Positions 1 to 10,573 of a DNA stretch of 64,000 nt are shown piece after piece (within the stretch, counting starts at the first letter, position 1; every line of letters begins with the position of its first letter). The notes beneath the pieces were generated by a model. It ran no database searches, was not told where the DNA came from, and worked only from the letters and a program-made list of their open reading frames with translations. The DNA lies in assembly GCA_958295665.1 (NCBI GenBank), contig OY282558.1, positions 139,480,577-139,544,576 of the forward strand, written 5' to 3'. The stretch comes from Tipula vernalis. Its lineage: Eukaryota > Arthropoda > Insecta > Diptera > Tipulidae. The position numbers and the translations under genes are program-made.

Positions 1-827
1 TATAGGGGCTCCAGAGGGGTTCAATTTTACCAAACCGGAATTATGGCCGATTTGGAAAAAGCGATTCAACAGATACATGTCCGTGAGCGGAATGTTGTCG
101 AGACCAGATTGATTTGTTCGTATACATAATGGGAGAAAAGAGTGAGGAAATATTAGTCCAGTTTAAGAAGTTGCCTGTAACACTTGCAGAGGCGTTGGAT
201 AGTTTTGATAGTTATTTCCGGCCCAAATCAAACATAATTTTCGAACGCTATAGGTTCAATAAAAGAATACAAGGGCAAGGAGAATCGATAGACGATTTTA
301 TCACGGATTTACATACGTTGGCAGAAAATTGCGAGTATGGACTTTTAAAGGAAGATCTTATAAGAGATCGCATCGTAGTCGGTATGTTAGATATTAAGGT
401 CAGCGAAACAATGCAACTCAAATCAACGTTAACTTTGAAAGAGGCTGTTGATATTGCACGTCAGATAAAATTGCAGCATAAACAAAACAAAATAATTAGA
501 GACAAATTGGGTACATCAACGGTAAATAAAATAGTTTCTTTCAAAGACTATGACCGAGGACGATCGAAATCAGCCGGTCCTTCTAACCCATCATCAACGC
601 AGCGAGTAGGTGGGGATAACAAACAGAATTCCACATCGTTCAATGGAAAATCTTTTGGTTTTGTGGAGGGCCATATCATCAACGAGACAAATCAACCGTG
701 GCGAGAAACCAAAACTGTCGGAGCTGTGGAATCAAGGGCCATTTTTCGAAGGTATGTCGTTCTCAACAATATTCAGCTAGACATTCTCATCGAGACAAAA
801 TACATAATATTAAAACTATTAATATAG
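1..827 (+). pseudogene. Ty3/Gypsy gag relic (K02A2.6-like), left-truncated
   Basis: The first ~108 bases read as a Gag N-terminal stretch (FNFTKPELWPIWKKRF, then RYMSVSGM) and hit a stop. The frame starting at 114 continues the Gag domain, with the typical FERYRFNKRIQGQGESIDDF and LIRDRIVVGM blocks. Gag would form the virus-like particle of an LTR retrotransposon. The 5' end of the gene and the 5' LTR lie outside the window. The frame change near 110 and another near 700 show it is dead. Assignment to the K02A2.6-like branch of Ty3/Gypsy rests on the Gag block pattern and the pol downstream; the family is confident, the clade less so. Confidence 0.85.
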
Positions 828-1346
828 ATAATAATAACGATACTAACCCTAGGAATAGTTTAAATTTACATGAATCTATGTTTGTTGGTCATGTTAGTAG
901 CATTAACTCAGGCGCATGGTGCGTTAATATTGTAATTGTGGAGTTTAATGAGAAGTGTTTGAGATTCTTGATTGATACAGGTGCCGATTGTGTATGTCTG
1001 CCTGACTGCATGGTTCCTCGGGAGTTCGATTCTTCATGGACCAGATGGTAATGCTCTTGATGTAATGGGTAGACTACCCCTCAATCTCGTTTATAATGGA
1101 AAGCGACATTTATTCGATGTATTTATTATTCGACAATTAGAAATTCCCATACTAGGACGTCAAGCGCTTCAATTGCTGAAAATAATTCAACCTCCGGTTA
1201 CCAATTCGATAGTTGCGAGTGTTAACAACCAATGTTCGATTGACGTTGAACGGGAATACCCTTTTTTATTTAATGACATCGGAGAATTCAAGGGCGAGAT
1301 GTCCATCAACTACAGAATGGGTTTCTCCAATAGTAATCGTTCCTAA
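698..1346 (+). pseudogene. Gag zinc knuckle and aspartic protease relic of the same element
   Basis: A CCHC zinc knuckle (CRSCGIKGHFSKVC, spacing C-X2-C-X4-H-X4-C) begins at about 717. It is followed by a retroviral-type aspartic protease with the catalytic LIDTGAD at about 967-987. The frame breaks near 1040, and the protease C-terminal half (PILGRQALQLL) continues in the frame at 972-1346. In a living element the knuckle packages RNA and the protease cuts Gag-Pol. At least two frameshifts separate these parts, so no functional polyprotein can be made. Confidence 0.85.
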
Positions 1347-3636
1347 GTCTAATGAGGAAATACGTTTATGTGTTGATTATACACAACTCAATAAATCGGT
1401 TAAACGTTCGTATTTTCCAATACCAAATGTTGAGTCTACACTGTCAAGGCTGAAGGGAGCCAAATATTTTTCGAAAATTGACGCTAATAAGGGCTTTTAT
1501 CAAATAAGACTTGATAGGGAAAGTCAATTCTTGACATGCTTCATCTGTCCCTTTGGGAGATTCATATTCAAGCGACTTTCTTTTGGAATCACGTGTGCTC
1601 CTGAATATTTTGTGAGCAAATTTTCTAAAGTTTTAATGGGAATTAAGCAAGTTGTTTTTCACGTAGATGATATTCTTCTCTTCTCTCAGACACTGGAAGA
1701 ACACGAACAGGTGTTGAGAACAGTTTTGTCAAAACTCCAAGAGGAAGGCATAACAATTAACAGAGAGAAATCACAGTTTTGTGTGGGCCGAATAAATTAT
1801 CTCGGATATATTCTTTCCGATAAAGGCATCTCAATTGACCAAGACAGAGTCAAAGCTTTGCTGGATTTTCCTCAACCAAAGGATAAGACGGAATTGCTTC
1901 GTTTTCTGGGAATGATAAATTTTGTCGCTAAATTCCTTGATAGTAGATCTCAACTGCTGGAACCACTAAACGCGTTATTAAGAGATAATAATCCATTTAT
2001 TTGGGGAAAAATTCAAGAAAAGACGTTTCTGGAAGTAAAAAAATTGTTATCCAGCTCTCCGGTGTTAGCCTATTATGATCAGTCCAAGAAAATTATTATC
2101 AGCGCCGATGCATCTTCGTATGGTATCGGACGGTGTTTGATGCAAGAGGACGAAAATGGAAATCGAGAGCGAGTCGCATATATATGGAGAACTATGACGG
2201 AGACAGAACGTAATTACGCTCAAATTGAACGCGAAGCACTCAGTCTAACATGGGCAGCTGAGAAGTTATCTGAGTATATCACGGGTATCAAGGTGGTCCT
2301 CGAAACCGATCACAAACCTTTGGTTGAAATTTTACAGAGCAAGAACATAGATGTTCTTACTCCTCGTCTTCAACGATTTCGAATGCGTTTGATGAGATAT
2401 GAGTATATCGTGGTTTATATTCCAGGGAAATTTATGGAGATTGCGGATGCACTCTCTCGGGGTCCCATTCCTCATGACGAGCCGTTTGAAGAGCTAGCTA
2501 TCGAAACTCAAGCATTTGTTAACTTCGTCATTGGGAGTAGTCAAATACGAGATCAATATTTAGAGAAAATCTCTAAAGCTCAATTAGAAGATCCAGTTTG
2601 TAAAAATTTAAGGTTGTATAGTGCAGATGGTTGGCCTTCTCGTAATAAAATTCCAGATTTCATTTTGCCATATTACCAATATCGATTCGACATCTCGTAT
2701 ACAAAGGATTTACTATTAAAAAATAATCGAATTGTGATTCCGGCTGCTCTTCAGAAAGAGGTCTTGGAATATATCCATCAAGGCCATCAGGGGATCGTCA
2801 AATGTCGACGTCGCGCACAAAGCTCTATATGGTGGGTAGGATTAAGCTCGCAAATTGATGTCGTTGTAAAAAACTGTTCTAATTGTTTAGAAGAGAGGAT
2901 CAATCAAAAAGAAACTTTCTGTGCAGAATCGTTTCCTACTCGACCGATGGAGAAAATAGCCGCGGATTTGTATAAATGTGACAAGTGGTTTCTAATAATC
3001 ACAGATTATTACTCTAGATTCTTCGAATTATTTTCTCTTACATCCATGACAGAAGATATCATAATTGGAAAAGTCAAGGAGATGTTCTTCCGATATGGAA
3101 TTTGTTCCATTCTAAGGACTGACAACGGTCCTCAGTTTTCACACCGTTTTAAACAATTCGCTCGTGATTTCAATTTTGTTCACATAACAAGCAGTCCCCA
3201 TTATGCTCAGTCCAATAATGGTGCAGTCGAGGCAGCGGTAGACACGGCAAAGAAGTTGATTAAGAGAAACAAAGATTTGGACATGAGTTTGGCTTTATTA
3301 AATTATCGTTCAACGCCGCTATCAAGTGGGTTCTCACCAGCTGAATTAATGATGGGTCGTAAATTCAAGACAATTTTACCTCAAATCTTGGAGGCGCTGG
3401 CAGTTCCCAATTCAAGTGAGGTTGTTGGTAAGGAAAATGACCTAAAATACAAACAAATTAGAAATTATAATAAAAGACACAGGGTACAAGACTTGTCTCA
3501 ATTAAATTCCGGTGATGGAGTATGGGTTGTGGATTTACGTTCTTATGGACGAGTAGTAAAAAAACTAAACGAGCCGCGTTCGTATTTAATAGAAACTGAA
3601 TCGGGAACTTATCGACGGAAGATGGTTTCAAATTAA
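1213..3636 (+). pseudogene. Ty3/Gypsy pol: reverse transcriptase, RNase H, integrase
   Basis: One long frame of about 807 codons. Reverse transcriptase comes first: LCVDYTQLNK near 1363, FSKIDANKGFYQI near 1470, LSFGITCAPEYF near 1577 and HVDDILLF near 1660. RNase H follows, with SADASSYGIG near 2100, EREALS near 2227 and TDHKPL near 2310. The integrase has an HHCC zinc domain (H and H near 2776, CSNC near 2877) and a catalytic D,D,E triad (TDYYSRF near 3001, TDNGPQFS near 3118, a glutamate near 3230 after SNNGAV). H instead of Y in the polymerase box is usual in this clade. The reading frame is still open through all domains, so this is the best-kept part of an otherwise broken element. Confidence 0.93.
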
Positions 3637-3852
3637 TAAAAATATACAAACCCACATTCCAACACACGAGAGTTCGCCAGTCTCTGAGGCCGAACCTGAG
3701 AGTGTGAGCGACAATTCACACGTGAACGAGAATCATATTGATGATTCATTACAAGAAATTGATGTGCCTCAGGAGTCCCAGGTCACTGAGTTGTCCTCTC
3801 CTAGACCACAAAGAGATCGGCGACCTCCAGTATGGATGACAGATTATCAGTA
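3637..3852 (+). pseudogene. C-terminal tail of pol relic, shifted frame
   Basis: After the stop at about 3636 another frame continues acidic, Ser/Pro/Glu-rich sequence and ends RRPPVWMTDYQ-stop at 3852. That ending is typical of the C-terminus of K02A2.6-like integrases. A frameshift near 3630 separates it from the main pol frame. Confidence 0.7.
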
Positions 3853-3892
3853 AATTTAAGTAACAATAATATGTAATCAAATGAAAAAAAAA

Positions 3893-4055
3893 TGTAAATG
3901 AATTTAATCAATTTTAATTTAAATGTATATACTGTCACAATATGAATTGTAGTGCATACCCCTGTAACCATAATACATGTACATAACATGGTAACGTACG
4001 TATAATAAAGTAGTCTATACATAACTTGCGTATCATTGAGTCGTGTTACCTTACA
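3893..4055 (+). repeat. LTR of the first Ty3/Gypsy element
   Basis: Follows a short A-rich tract after the pol stop, begins TGTAAATG and ends TTACA (TG...CA, 163 bp), with an AATAAA signal near 4000. It is directly followed by a primer-binding-like sequence. No second copy of this LTR is in the window (the 5' one would lie left of it), so the boundaries are inferred from neighbouring landmarks. Confidence 0.6.
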
Positions 4056-4071
4056 TGGTGTCAGATTTGGA
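4056..4071 (+). promoter_or_regulatory. Primer-binding-site-like sequence
   Basis: TGGTGTCAGATTTGGA begins with TGG, the complement of a tRNA CCA end, and closely resembles primer sites of K02A2.6/Mag-type elements (TGGTGTCAGAA...). A primer site belongs after a 5' LTR, so here it starts the leader of the second element (next gag start at 4282). Confidence 0.55.
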
Positions 4072-4302
4072 GTTAAAAATACTTAAAAAAAAAAAAAAAA
4101 AAAAAGAAAAACTAATAAAACTTTTTTAAGCATAAATTAACAAATAAAAACCACGCTCCAAAATAAATAAAATAAAAAAAAAACGCAAGTACAACAATAC
4201 GTCGGATACATAACTATATATACCTAGATAAAAAAAAACCATCATATTCATAATACGTATATGTAAATTGTAATATTCAAAATGGAAGGACTTCGCTCTC
4301 CA
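4072..4302 (+). pseudogene. Leader and first codons of gag of the second Ty3/Gypsy element
   Basis: An A-rich untranslated leader is followed by an ATG at 4282 and seven codons (MEGLRSP), the usual opening of K02A2.6-like Gag. The frame is then cut by a DNA transposon at 4303. The rest of Gag resumes after 7345, and the frame is kept if the transposon and one CA are removed. Confidence 0.65.
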
Positions 4303-5563
4303 CCCAAGTAGCATTTTTATTTGTCCATTGGTTCTCACATTACTGTGACAACTAATTTCCCCGCGTTTTTGTTGTAGCGAACCGTATACCACAACAGCAT
4401 TACAACGTATCACATAGCTATTTTGGCGAAAATAATTGTTTTCCATAGCTTTGTGAAAGCGGTATAAGGAGTTGTGGTTGTTTTTCACAACTTTTAATTG
4501 AGCGTGAAACGGTTGTAAAATATTTTCGAAATAGGTATTTGAATATCGTCACAACCTGTAGAACACGCTGTCACAGCTCTCTGTCAACTATTTGAAAACT
4601 AATAATTGTGGTCAAAAACAGAACTACACAACATAATCTACAACTTCTGCACAAGTAAAATGGTAATAACAAAAGTTATGACAACCATTATAATAATAAT
4701 CAGTTACAACTGATTACAAAAATACAATATGTGTAACTAATACAATATGACACTATAAACATAAAATATATGATGGAGAAAAATATAACATTATTCTGAT
4801 TGATATTTATGCAATTCTAATTTTCGATAAATATCGCACATATACGCGGGAGAAATAATGGGAAATACATTTTTACTGTAAAATAAGGATTTTTAGGTCG
4901 AAAAATGAAGCATCGCTCCAAATTTTTTGATTCCTGAGGAAAATTAAATTATAGTTAAAAATATTTAAAAAAATAATTGATATGACCGATTAGGTCATTG
5001 AACTACATTTTTTATTTTAATACGATTAATTTCAAAATGGAGTCGCATATTGGCTTTATAAATGTGGCGTAATGCAAGTAAGGCACTACGACAACCGTTG
5101 TACAACCAGTACAACCAATTTTGTTAAATGGATTTGTTCACAACTAGTATAACGAAAACAAATTGTGAAGTTGTTATGAAGCAAACTTTCTGCATCCTGT
5201 AGTTGTGCTCAGAACCGATCTGACAATATTTATTTGTGTTAGGGTTTTGAAACAGATAGTTTTATTGACAATAAATGACATAGTTTTATTATCATGATTC
5301 CATTCGCCCACTACAACACATTTTAGGCATCCATGTTTACCATTCAAATTTACAACACCTTTTAAAAACGCCCTCGCTGGAGAATCACAAACAAAACATC
5401 CTGATGTTAATTTTCACGAGACAAAACATCTGAAGTTAATGTTCACCAGTATTCAATAGCAATTTTAACTCATCCAAGAAAGGCCTATATAAAGACAGCA
5501 AATCAATAAGTTAATTTGTAAAGATCAAATTCAAAATATTCGGTTAAATAATTAAATATCACA

Positions 5564-6232
5564 TTACCTTAAGAAATCTTCTACATATTGAGGTTTCCCT
5601 ACCCCACTCCAGATCCCAAATACCATTGGGCTGTATGTTGGCATTTCATGAATATTAAATAATACTGGCCAAAATTCTTCTCTGGAGCTTTTGTAAATTG
5701 GTAGGCCGTCGATATTAAAATTTAGAGATATACGAGTATCTAATGCTTTATCAATATCGTGCAAAATGTATGTATTTAAGGCAAACTTCAAGACTTTGGT
5801 GCCAATAAATACCATGACCAATAGTTCTCAATTTTATAGATTTTGGTGTCTCGAGTAACGTTCGTGCAGCGGATGGCACATATACCGCCGTCCGCTTCTT
5901 TATTATTTTTAGCAATTCATTGATTGCTATATGTCTAATATTGTGTGTTGTAGCCAAAATCCTTAAATCCTCTGTAAAATCAGTGTCATTCTCGTATTTT
6001 GATCTTCATTTTCACTGTCCGAGAAATTGTCCAAATCTTCATTAATGAGTTCATCTTCCACATTACAATCTCTATCGCCGAAGTCGTTCTGGCTGTTAGA
6101 AGGAATTGCTGCATTCGTCTGGTTACTCCCTGATGGATAATCTTGGGTTGGAAATTGATTATTCGCAGGCGTCGAGTTTTCACCCGAACTATTTTCTATA
6201 AATCTGAACTTTAATCGATTCCTTATCACCAA
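5564..6232 (-). pseudogene. Transposase-like relic (tnp2/Transposase_21 type)
   Basis: Three overlapping minus-strand frames form one broken protein. First comes an acidic N-terminal part (DELINEDLDNFSDSENEDQ, about 6015-6070). Then a block with THNIRHIAINELLKIIKK and ARTLLETP follows (about 5850-5950). Last is FNIDGLPIYKSSREEFWPVL with the PMVFGIW block (about 5590-5740). The NIDGLP-x-KSS-x-FWP motif is the hallmark of widespread insect transposase-like proteins related to the tnp2 family of CACTA elements. Stops and frame changes show it is dead. It agrees with the subterminal repeat design of the surrounding element. The family name is from memory of the motif. Confidence 0.6.
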
Positions 6233-6344
6233 CCGTCTATATGAACCACATTTTTATATTTTTTCCATTCGGAAATGTCCAATTTAGGTTTTTTTTAATT
6301 TTATTATTACATATGTATGTTATAATTGAAATTGACTTATACTT

Positions 6345-6770
6345 GTTATAATGCCAGAATTAATATAAGCGGAATGATTGGGCGATTCATGTACTGTGCG
6401 CGCTGTACGAGGGGTTCCATTGCATCGGGAGTTTTGCATAAAATGCGAACGTGTAACAGCAGTGGGTCGGGTGTCCTGTCATACCGTTTGAAGTGATTCA
6501 GGGTTCGCGGAGCGAAGCTTTTTGTGTGGTCGGTGTCATACATCCATCCATTGCTTGAGGGGTCCGGGATCTAGTGTTCCAAGCGGCAAATGTTCCACTT
6601 TGAGAAATGGGCAACTTCGCTTCGAGGTTTTGATGTTTATGTTGATTCCCACCTCATCTTGCATAATCTGCTACGAATGAGCTTTAGCTCAAAGTATATT
6701 GTGTAAGTGGGGTTGGTTTACCTTTATAAATTTGTTGTAAATAAATAAATAAATAAATAAATAAATTCTA
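6345..6770 (+). repeat. Possible retroposed fragment ending in an AAAT tail
   Basis: A GC-richer stretch inside the DNA transposon ends in AATAAA-rich sequence and a clean (AAAT)n run at about 6730-6766. This resembles the tail of a retroposed sequence on the + strand. No conserved domain is recognisable and no target duplication was found. Confidence 0.3.
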
Positions 6771-7345
6771 TACATTTTTATTTAAATACGCACATATAAA
6801 TAAATACACAACCTGAAAATAAAATTCAAATGAGAAGTGAACAAAATGGCTTTAGTGCTCAATACATAAATGTGAAATATATACAGCTAAACAACAACTA
6901 AAGGATTGGCAAAACGGAACAAGAATTCAGATCACAACTTCTGATGTGAAAACGGAAAACGAATCTGAAATGGTGATGGTATTCAGCTGTGACAACTACT
7001 TGACAACAAATTTTGTGAACTGTTTTTTTCGGTTCTTTATTAGTGATTAAAGAAGTTGTCACGTGCATGTGCTAACCATCTTTGCAAACCAATTAGTACT
7101 GGATCTCAAATGGTAATAATATTAGTTGTGTAATGCATGTCCCAACCAATTTTGCGAGCCATTTAGCTGGATGTATGAATCAGTGGTGTATTTTATTAGA
7201 AACAAGTATTTTACAACTGCAATTTTCTGTCGAAAATTTTAATAAGTTTGACAACCATTCAACAAGCAATTACTGGTTGTGAAAACATTCTCACAACCTG
7301 AAATTAGTTGTGCACAACTAATAGTTATACGATGCTACTTGGGCA

Positions 7346-7702
7346 AGACAATTGAACTGTACACAGAGTGATATGGCTGAGGAGTGGAGATCCTGGAAAC
7401 GAATATTTAAATATTACGCAGCAGCAACTGAATTAACGAAAAAAGAGAGTGGTGTACAAACTGGAACATTTTTGTCATGCGTTGGAACTGATGCGTTAAA
7501 TATACTCGATACATTTAAATTGGAGGAAGCCGATATCACACTGGAGAATTTGTACGCTAAATTCGAGGCACATTTCAAACCAAAAGTGAATTTGACGTAC
7601 GAGAGATATATTTTCAACTCGTCGAAGCATTCTGGAGAACAATTTGATGATTTTCTCACGAAATGTAAATCGCAAATAATCAAATGCAAATATGTACGGT
7701 AA
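7346..7702 (+). pseudogene. gag (second Ty3/Gypsy element), main part
   Basis: Reads MAEEWRSWKRIFKYYAAATE from 7374 and then KVNLTYERYIFNSSKHSGEQ near 7590, the conserved Gag domain of K02A2.6-like elements. It resumes directly after the DNA transposon's right end and TSD. The frame breaks at about 7692, and Gag continues as DELLRDKIVIGM in the next frame. It is distinct in sequence from the first element's Gag (blocks align but residues differ widely), so this is a different family. Confidence 0.85.
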
Positions 7703-8942
7703 TTTAGAAGACGAACTATTACGCGATAAAATCGTAATAGGTATGGCATCTGCAGCAGTACGTGAACGATTACTATCCGATGAAAACCTAACCTTAGAAA
7801 AAGCTGTCAACGCATGTCGGTCACATGAAATAACATCAAAGCAGATTTCCTCTATGAAAAATAAACAAGAGGTAGATTTTATTAAACAATTTCGTAAATT
7901 GAAATCTAATTTGAGTACGACTGTTGTTCGAAATTCTTCTGATCAGAATCAGACCGAAAATAAAATATTCCTTTGTCGTCGTTGCAAAACGAAACACGGT
8001 AAGAAGCAGTGCCCTGCATTTAATAAAATATGCACGGTTTGCAATAAGAAGGAACACCTACCGGTCGCGTGTTTTGGTAATAGAAAAAAGAACCGAAAAA
8101 TAAACGTGGTTGACGAGGGGACGGAAAATGATTTTGATGAGAATAATTTCGAAGAACTTTTCGTTAATAGCTTAAAAATATTAAATGTTAGTTCGATAAG
8201 TCAAGTCGTTGATTGGCATCAAAAAGTTAAAATTGGAAATGTAATTGTGAATTTTAAATTAGATACAGGAGCACAGTGCAACGTCATAAACCTGACTCTG
8301 GCTCGTGGGTTGGGCGCCAAGATTGGTAGGTCTGCCACTAGCAAGCTTATCACTTATTTTGGCCAAAAGATTGAAGTATTGGGTGAAACAAAGCTCCCTT
8401 GTTTAGTAAACAATGGTAAATATGAATTAATTTTTAAGATTGTCAAACAAGACACAGCGCCAATATTAGGCCAACGTGCCTGTGAGCAACTAAACTTGGT
8501 CTTGCGTAACTATCCCCAAATAAATGAATTAAAAATTGATAAAAATATATTCGAAGGTCTGGGTTGCGTGAAAAATTTTATATACGAAATCGATTTTAAG
8601 CCAAATGCGTCGTTTGCCATATTCCCTCCTAGACGTATTGCGTACGCGATAAGAAATGAAGTGAAACGTGAACTGGACAGAATGGTAGAGTTAAAAGTAA
8701 TAAAACCTGTCATGGAGCCATCACCAGCCGTTTCCCCTTTAGTCATCTTTAGAAAAAACCAAAAATTGCGTATCTGTATAAACCCGTCACAGGTGAATAA
8801 ATGGTTGTTAAGACGACACTATCCACTCAACACGGTAGAAGAAATTACAACCAGACTTAGCAGTTCAAAAATATTTACATTGCTAGATTGTAAGAAGGGT
8901 TTTTGGCAGATGCCAGTTAGCGAAGAGACCCAGAAATCATAA
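7692..8942 (+). pseudogene. gag C-terminus, protease and N-terminal reverse transcriptase, truncated
   Basis: Continues Gag from the preceding frame. It has two zinc-knuckle-like clusters (CRRCKTKHGKKQC and CTVCNKKEHLPVAC, about 7974-8070), then a protease with LDTGAQCNVI near 8260 and PILGQRACEQL near 8460. The reverse transcriptase start follows (RICINPSQVNKWLLRRHYPL, then FTLLDCKKGFWQMPV near 8875). It ends in an A15 run at 8941, beyond which the palm, thumb and most of RNase H are missing. The catalytic FADD/YVDD box is therefore absent. Confidence 0.88.
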
Positions 8943-8954
8943 AAAAAAAAAAAA

Positions 8955-9084
8955 ACTTCTGTGTTCTCCGCCAGTATTGCAATTTTATGACGTAAGAGAG
9001 GATGTCGTCTTGTCTTGCGATGCAAGTAGCACGGCACCAACTGCCGTGCTACTTGCATCATACATACATACTGAATAGTATCTC
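8955..9084 (+). pseudogene. RNase H fragment with a perfect inverted repeat
   Basis: Immediately after the A-run the reading is PVLQFYDVREDVVLSCDASS, the junction of reverse transcriptase connection and RNase H of the same clade. The coding sequence then turns into an inverted copy of itself: 18-bp arms at 9019-9036 and 9042-9059 with a 5-base loop. Most of RNase H and all of integrase are deleted. Confidence 0.75.
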
Positions 9085-9095
9085 AAAAGGGGGGA
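9085..9095 (+). other. Polypurine tract
   Basis: AAAAGGGGGGA directly before the LTR start TGTTGTG. This is the priming site for plus-strand DNA synthesis in LTR retrotransposons. Confidence 0.75.
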
Positions 9096-9274
9096 TGTTG
9101 TGTTATTGTCATGTTACTGTATAAAACACACTCCCTTTATATGAATTGTGTCTAACTTAACTTTATGGTATTGTATAAGCAGCGTGTCATGGTACACACA
9201 AAATAAATACCCTTCTATGAAATAAAGATTAATAATTATAAATGTAATATCGTGTATTATTTTATCGTATAACA
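9096..9274 (+). repeat. 3' LTR of the second Ty3/Gypsy element
   Basis: Starts TGTTGTGTTATTGTCATG after the polypurine tract and ends CGTATAACA (TG...CA, 179 bp). It contains AATAAAG near 9220, a likely polyadenylation signal. The layout resembles the LTR at 3893-4055 (size, AATAAAG position) but the sequence does not match, so the two are not a pair. Confidence 0.65.
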
Positions 9275-10573
9275 AAACACTTTCAGGTCTCTCGCTATTT
9301 ACCGATGGACAAATTAACATTTAAACTGTAATATTGCCATGCAATTTTGAATGTAACATAAACGTTCAGGCATAGGATCAATAAATTAGGTGGATCAATA
9401 AATTAATTTTGAATTTTTAACCACTGAACGATAACTTAACACTGAAAATTTTACCTTCGCCAAACCAAGGTCAAAAAATAAGTCGAAATTTTCCACATAA
9501 AAATCGCTTTATATCGCTTCTGTGTATTCTGTTTCTGTGGTTCAGGTCTAAGCGCGTTGATTTAACTCAACAGTTGGCAGAGCTAACTGTACCAAATATG
9601 TAGAACTGCCACAATTACCATAACTTCTGAGGATCAAGCTGTAAAAATTGCCTTAAAACATATGTCCCACTCGACAGTTTGCTGGCACAGTAGAATTCAC
9701 CGCTAATCAAGACTGGATTGTGGCTTTCTAACTCTATGAAGGGTATCTTTGTGCCTAAATATATAAAACTCTCCCCTCTCCGCATGCTTGCTATCCACCA
9801 ATTTTAAGATATTGAACCTTCCCCAGAACTTATCACAATAACAATACGAATTAATAATTTATTTCTCATTTCTTTCATTGCAGGTAAACGAACTCGGCAT
9901 TATTTTAAAATGTACACTAAATTCAACCATGCAATATGTAAGTATGGCAATAATCTAGATTAGCCCTGTCCAACTAAGATAATTCATTTTGTTATCAACG
10001 CTTGATGTATCATAAACTGAAAAATGGAATTTAGAATTACCGAGCTTATCAATAAGAGGTTATTGTGTAATATATACTCGTACAATGGTCAATAATTCAT
10101 TCCCATATCTACTTAGGTAATCTTAATTAAATCGACAAAATTTAAAAACTCATTAAGTTCCGATAATTTTCAATTAACAAAACGAATTATTCATTTGCAT
10201 GTTCGATTGTATCGATTAAGATGGTTAACGATTTTGTTGTATCTACACGTATTAATAAAAACCATTCACCCCCCTAAACTTCTTGTAATGGATTGGCACG
10301 ATATCATTGCGTTTGAAATACAAATTTAACGACTTTTTGTTTGTTACAAACTAACAAAGCCATTTTTTAAGAGGGTTAAAAGCTTATTGACCTTTTTTGT
10401 TTGCATACACAAAATGAATAATCAAATGTCTTCAGAATTTCCACCCTTCGTAATTTGTAATTTTTGGTAATATGGTAACGCGCCAAGACAATAACATTAT
10501 TTCTAAAGACTGGCGTAATTAAGTGAAAAATGAAAAACCATTTTTATGTAGGTGTAAATAAGATAGGTAGCAA
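9275..10573. other. Intergenic DNA, no gene recognised
   Basis: AT-rich sequence between the LTR and the SINA-like gene. There is a short direct repeat of GGATCAATAAATTA near 9377-9403. I see no open frame or repeat family. It probably holds the 3' flank of the minus-strand gene that follows. Confidence 0.5.

Larger units (their letters stand above)
4303..7343. mobile_element. EnSpm/CACTA-like DNA transposon with subterminal repeats
   Basis: Ends are 12-bp perfect inverted repeats: CCCAAGTAGCAT at 4303-4314 and its complement at 7332-7343. They are flanked by CA at 4301-4302 and 7344-7345, a likely 2-bp target duplication. Both subterminal regions (about 4335-4740 and 6980-7330), and a block near 5090-5200, are packed with ACAAC/GTTGT motifs in both orientations, including a 20-bp palindrome near 7300. 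Such arrays are typical transposase-binding regions of CACTA elements. A decayed transposase-like gene on the minus strand lies near the middle (5564-6232). The superfamily is inferred; the element ends are directly visible. Confidence 0.75.

Noticed and set aside
6346..6543. 65-codon minus-strand frame in the CACTA-like element
   Set aside because: No domain recognised and it overlaps a probable retroposed fragment on the other strand.
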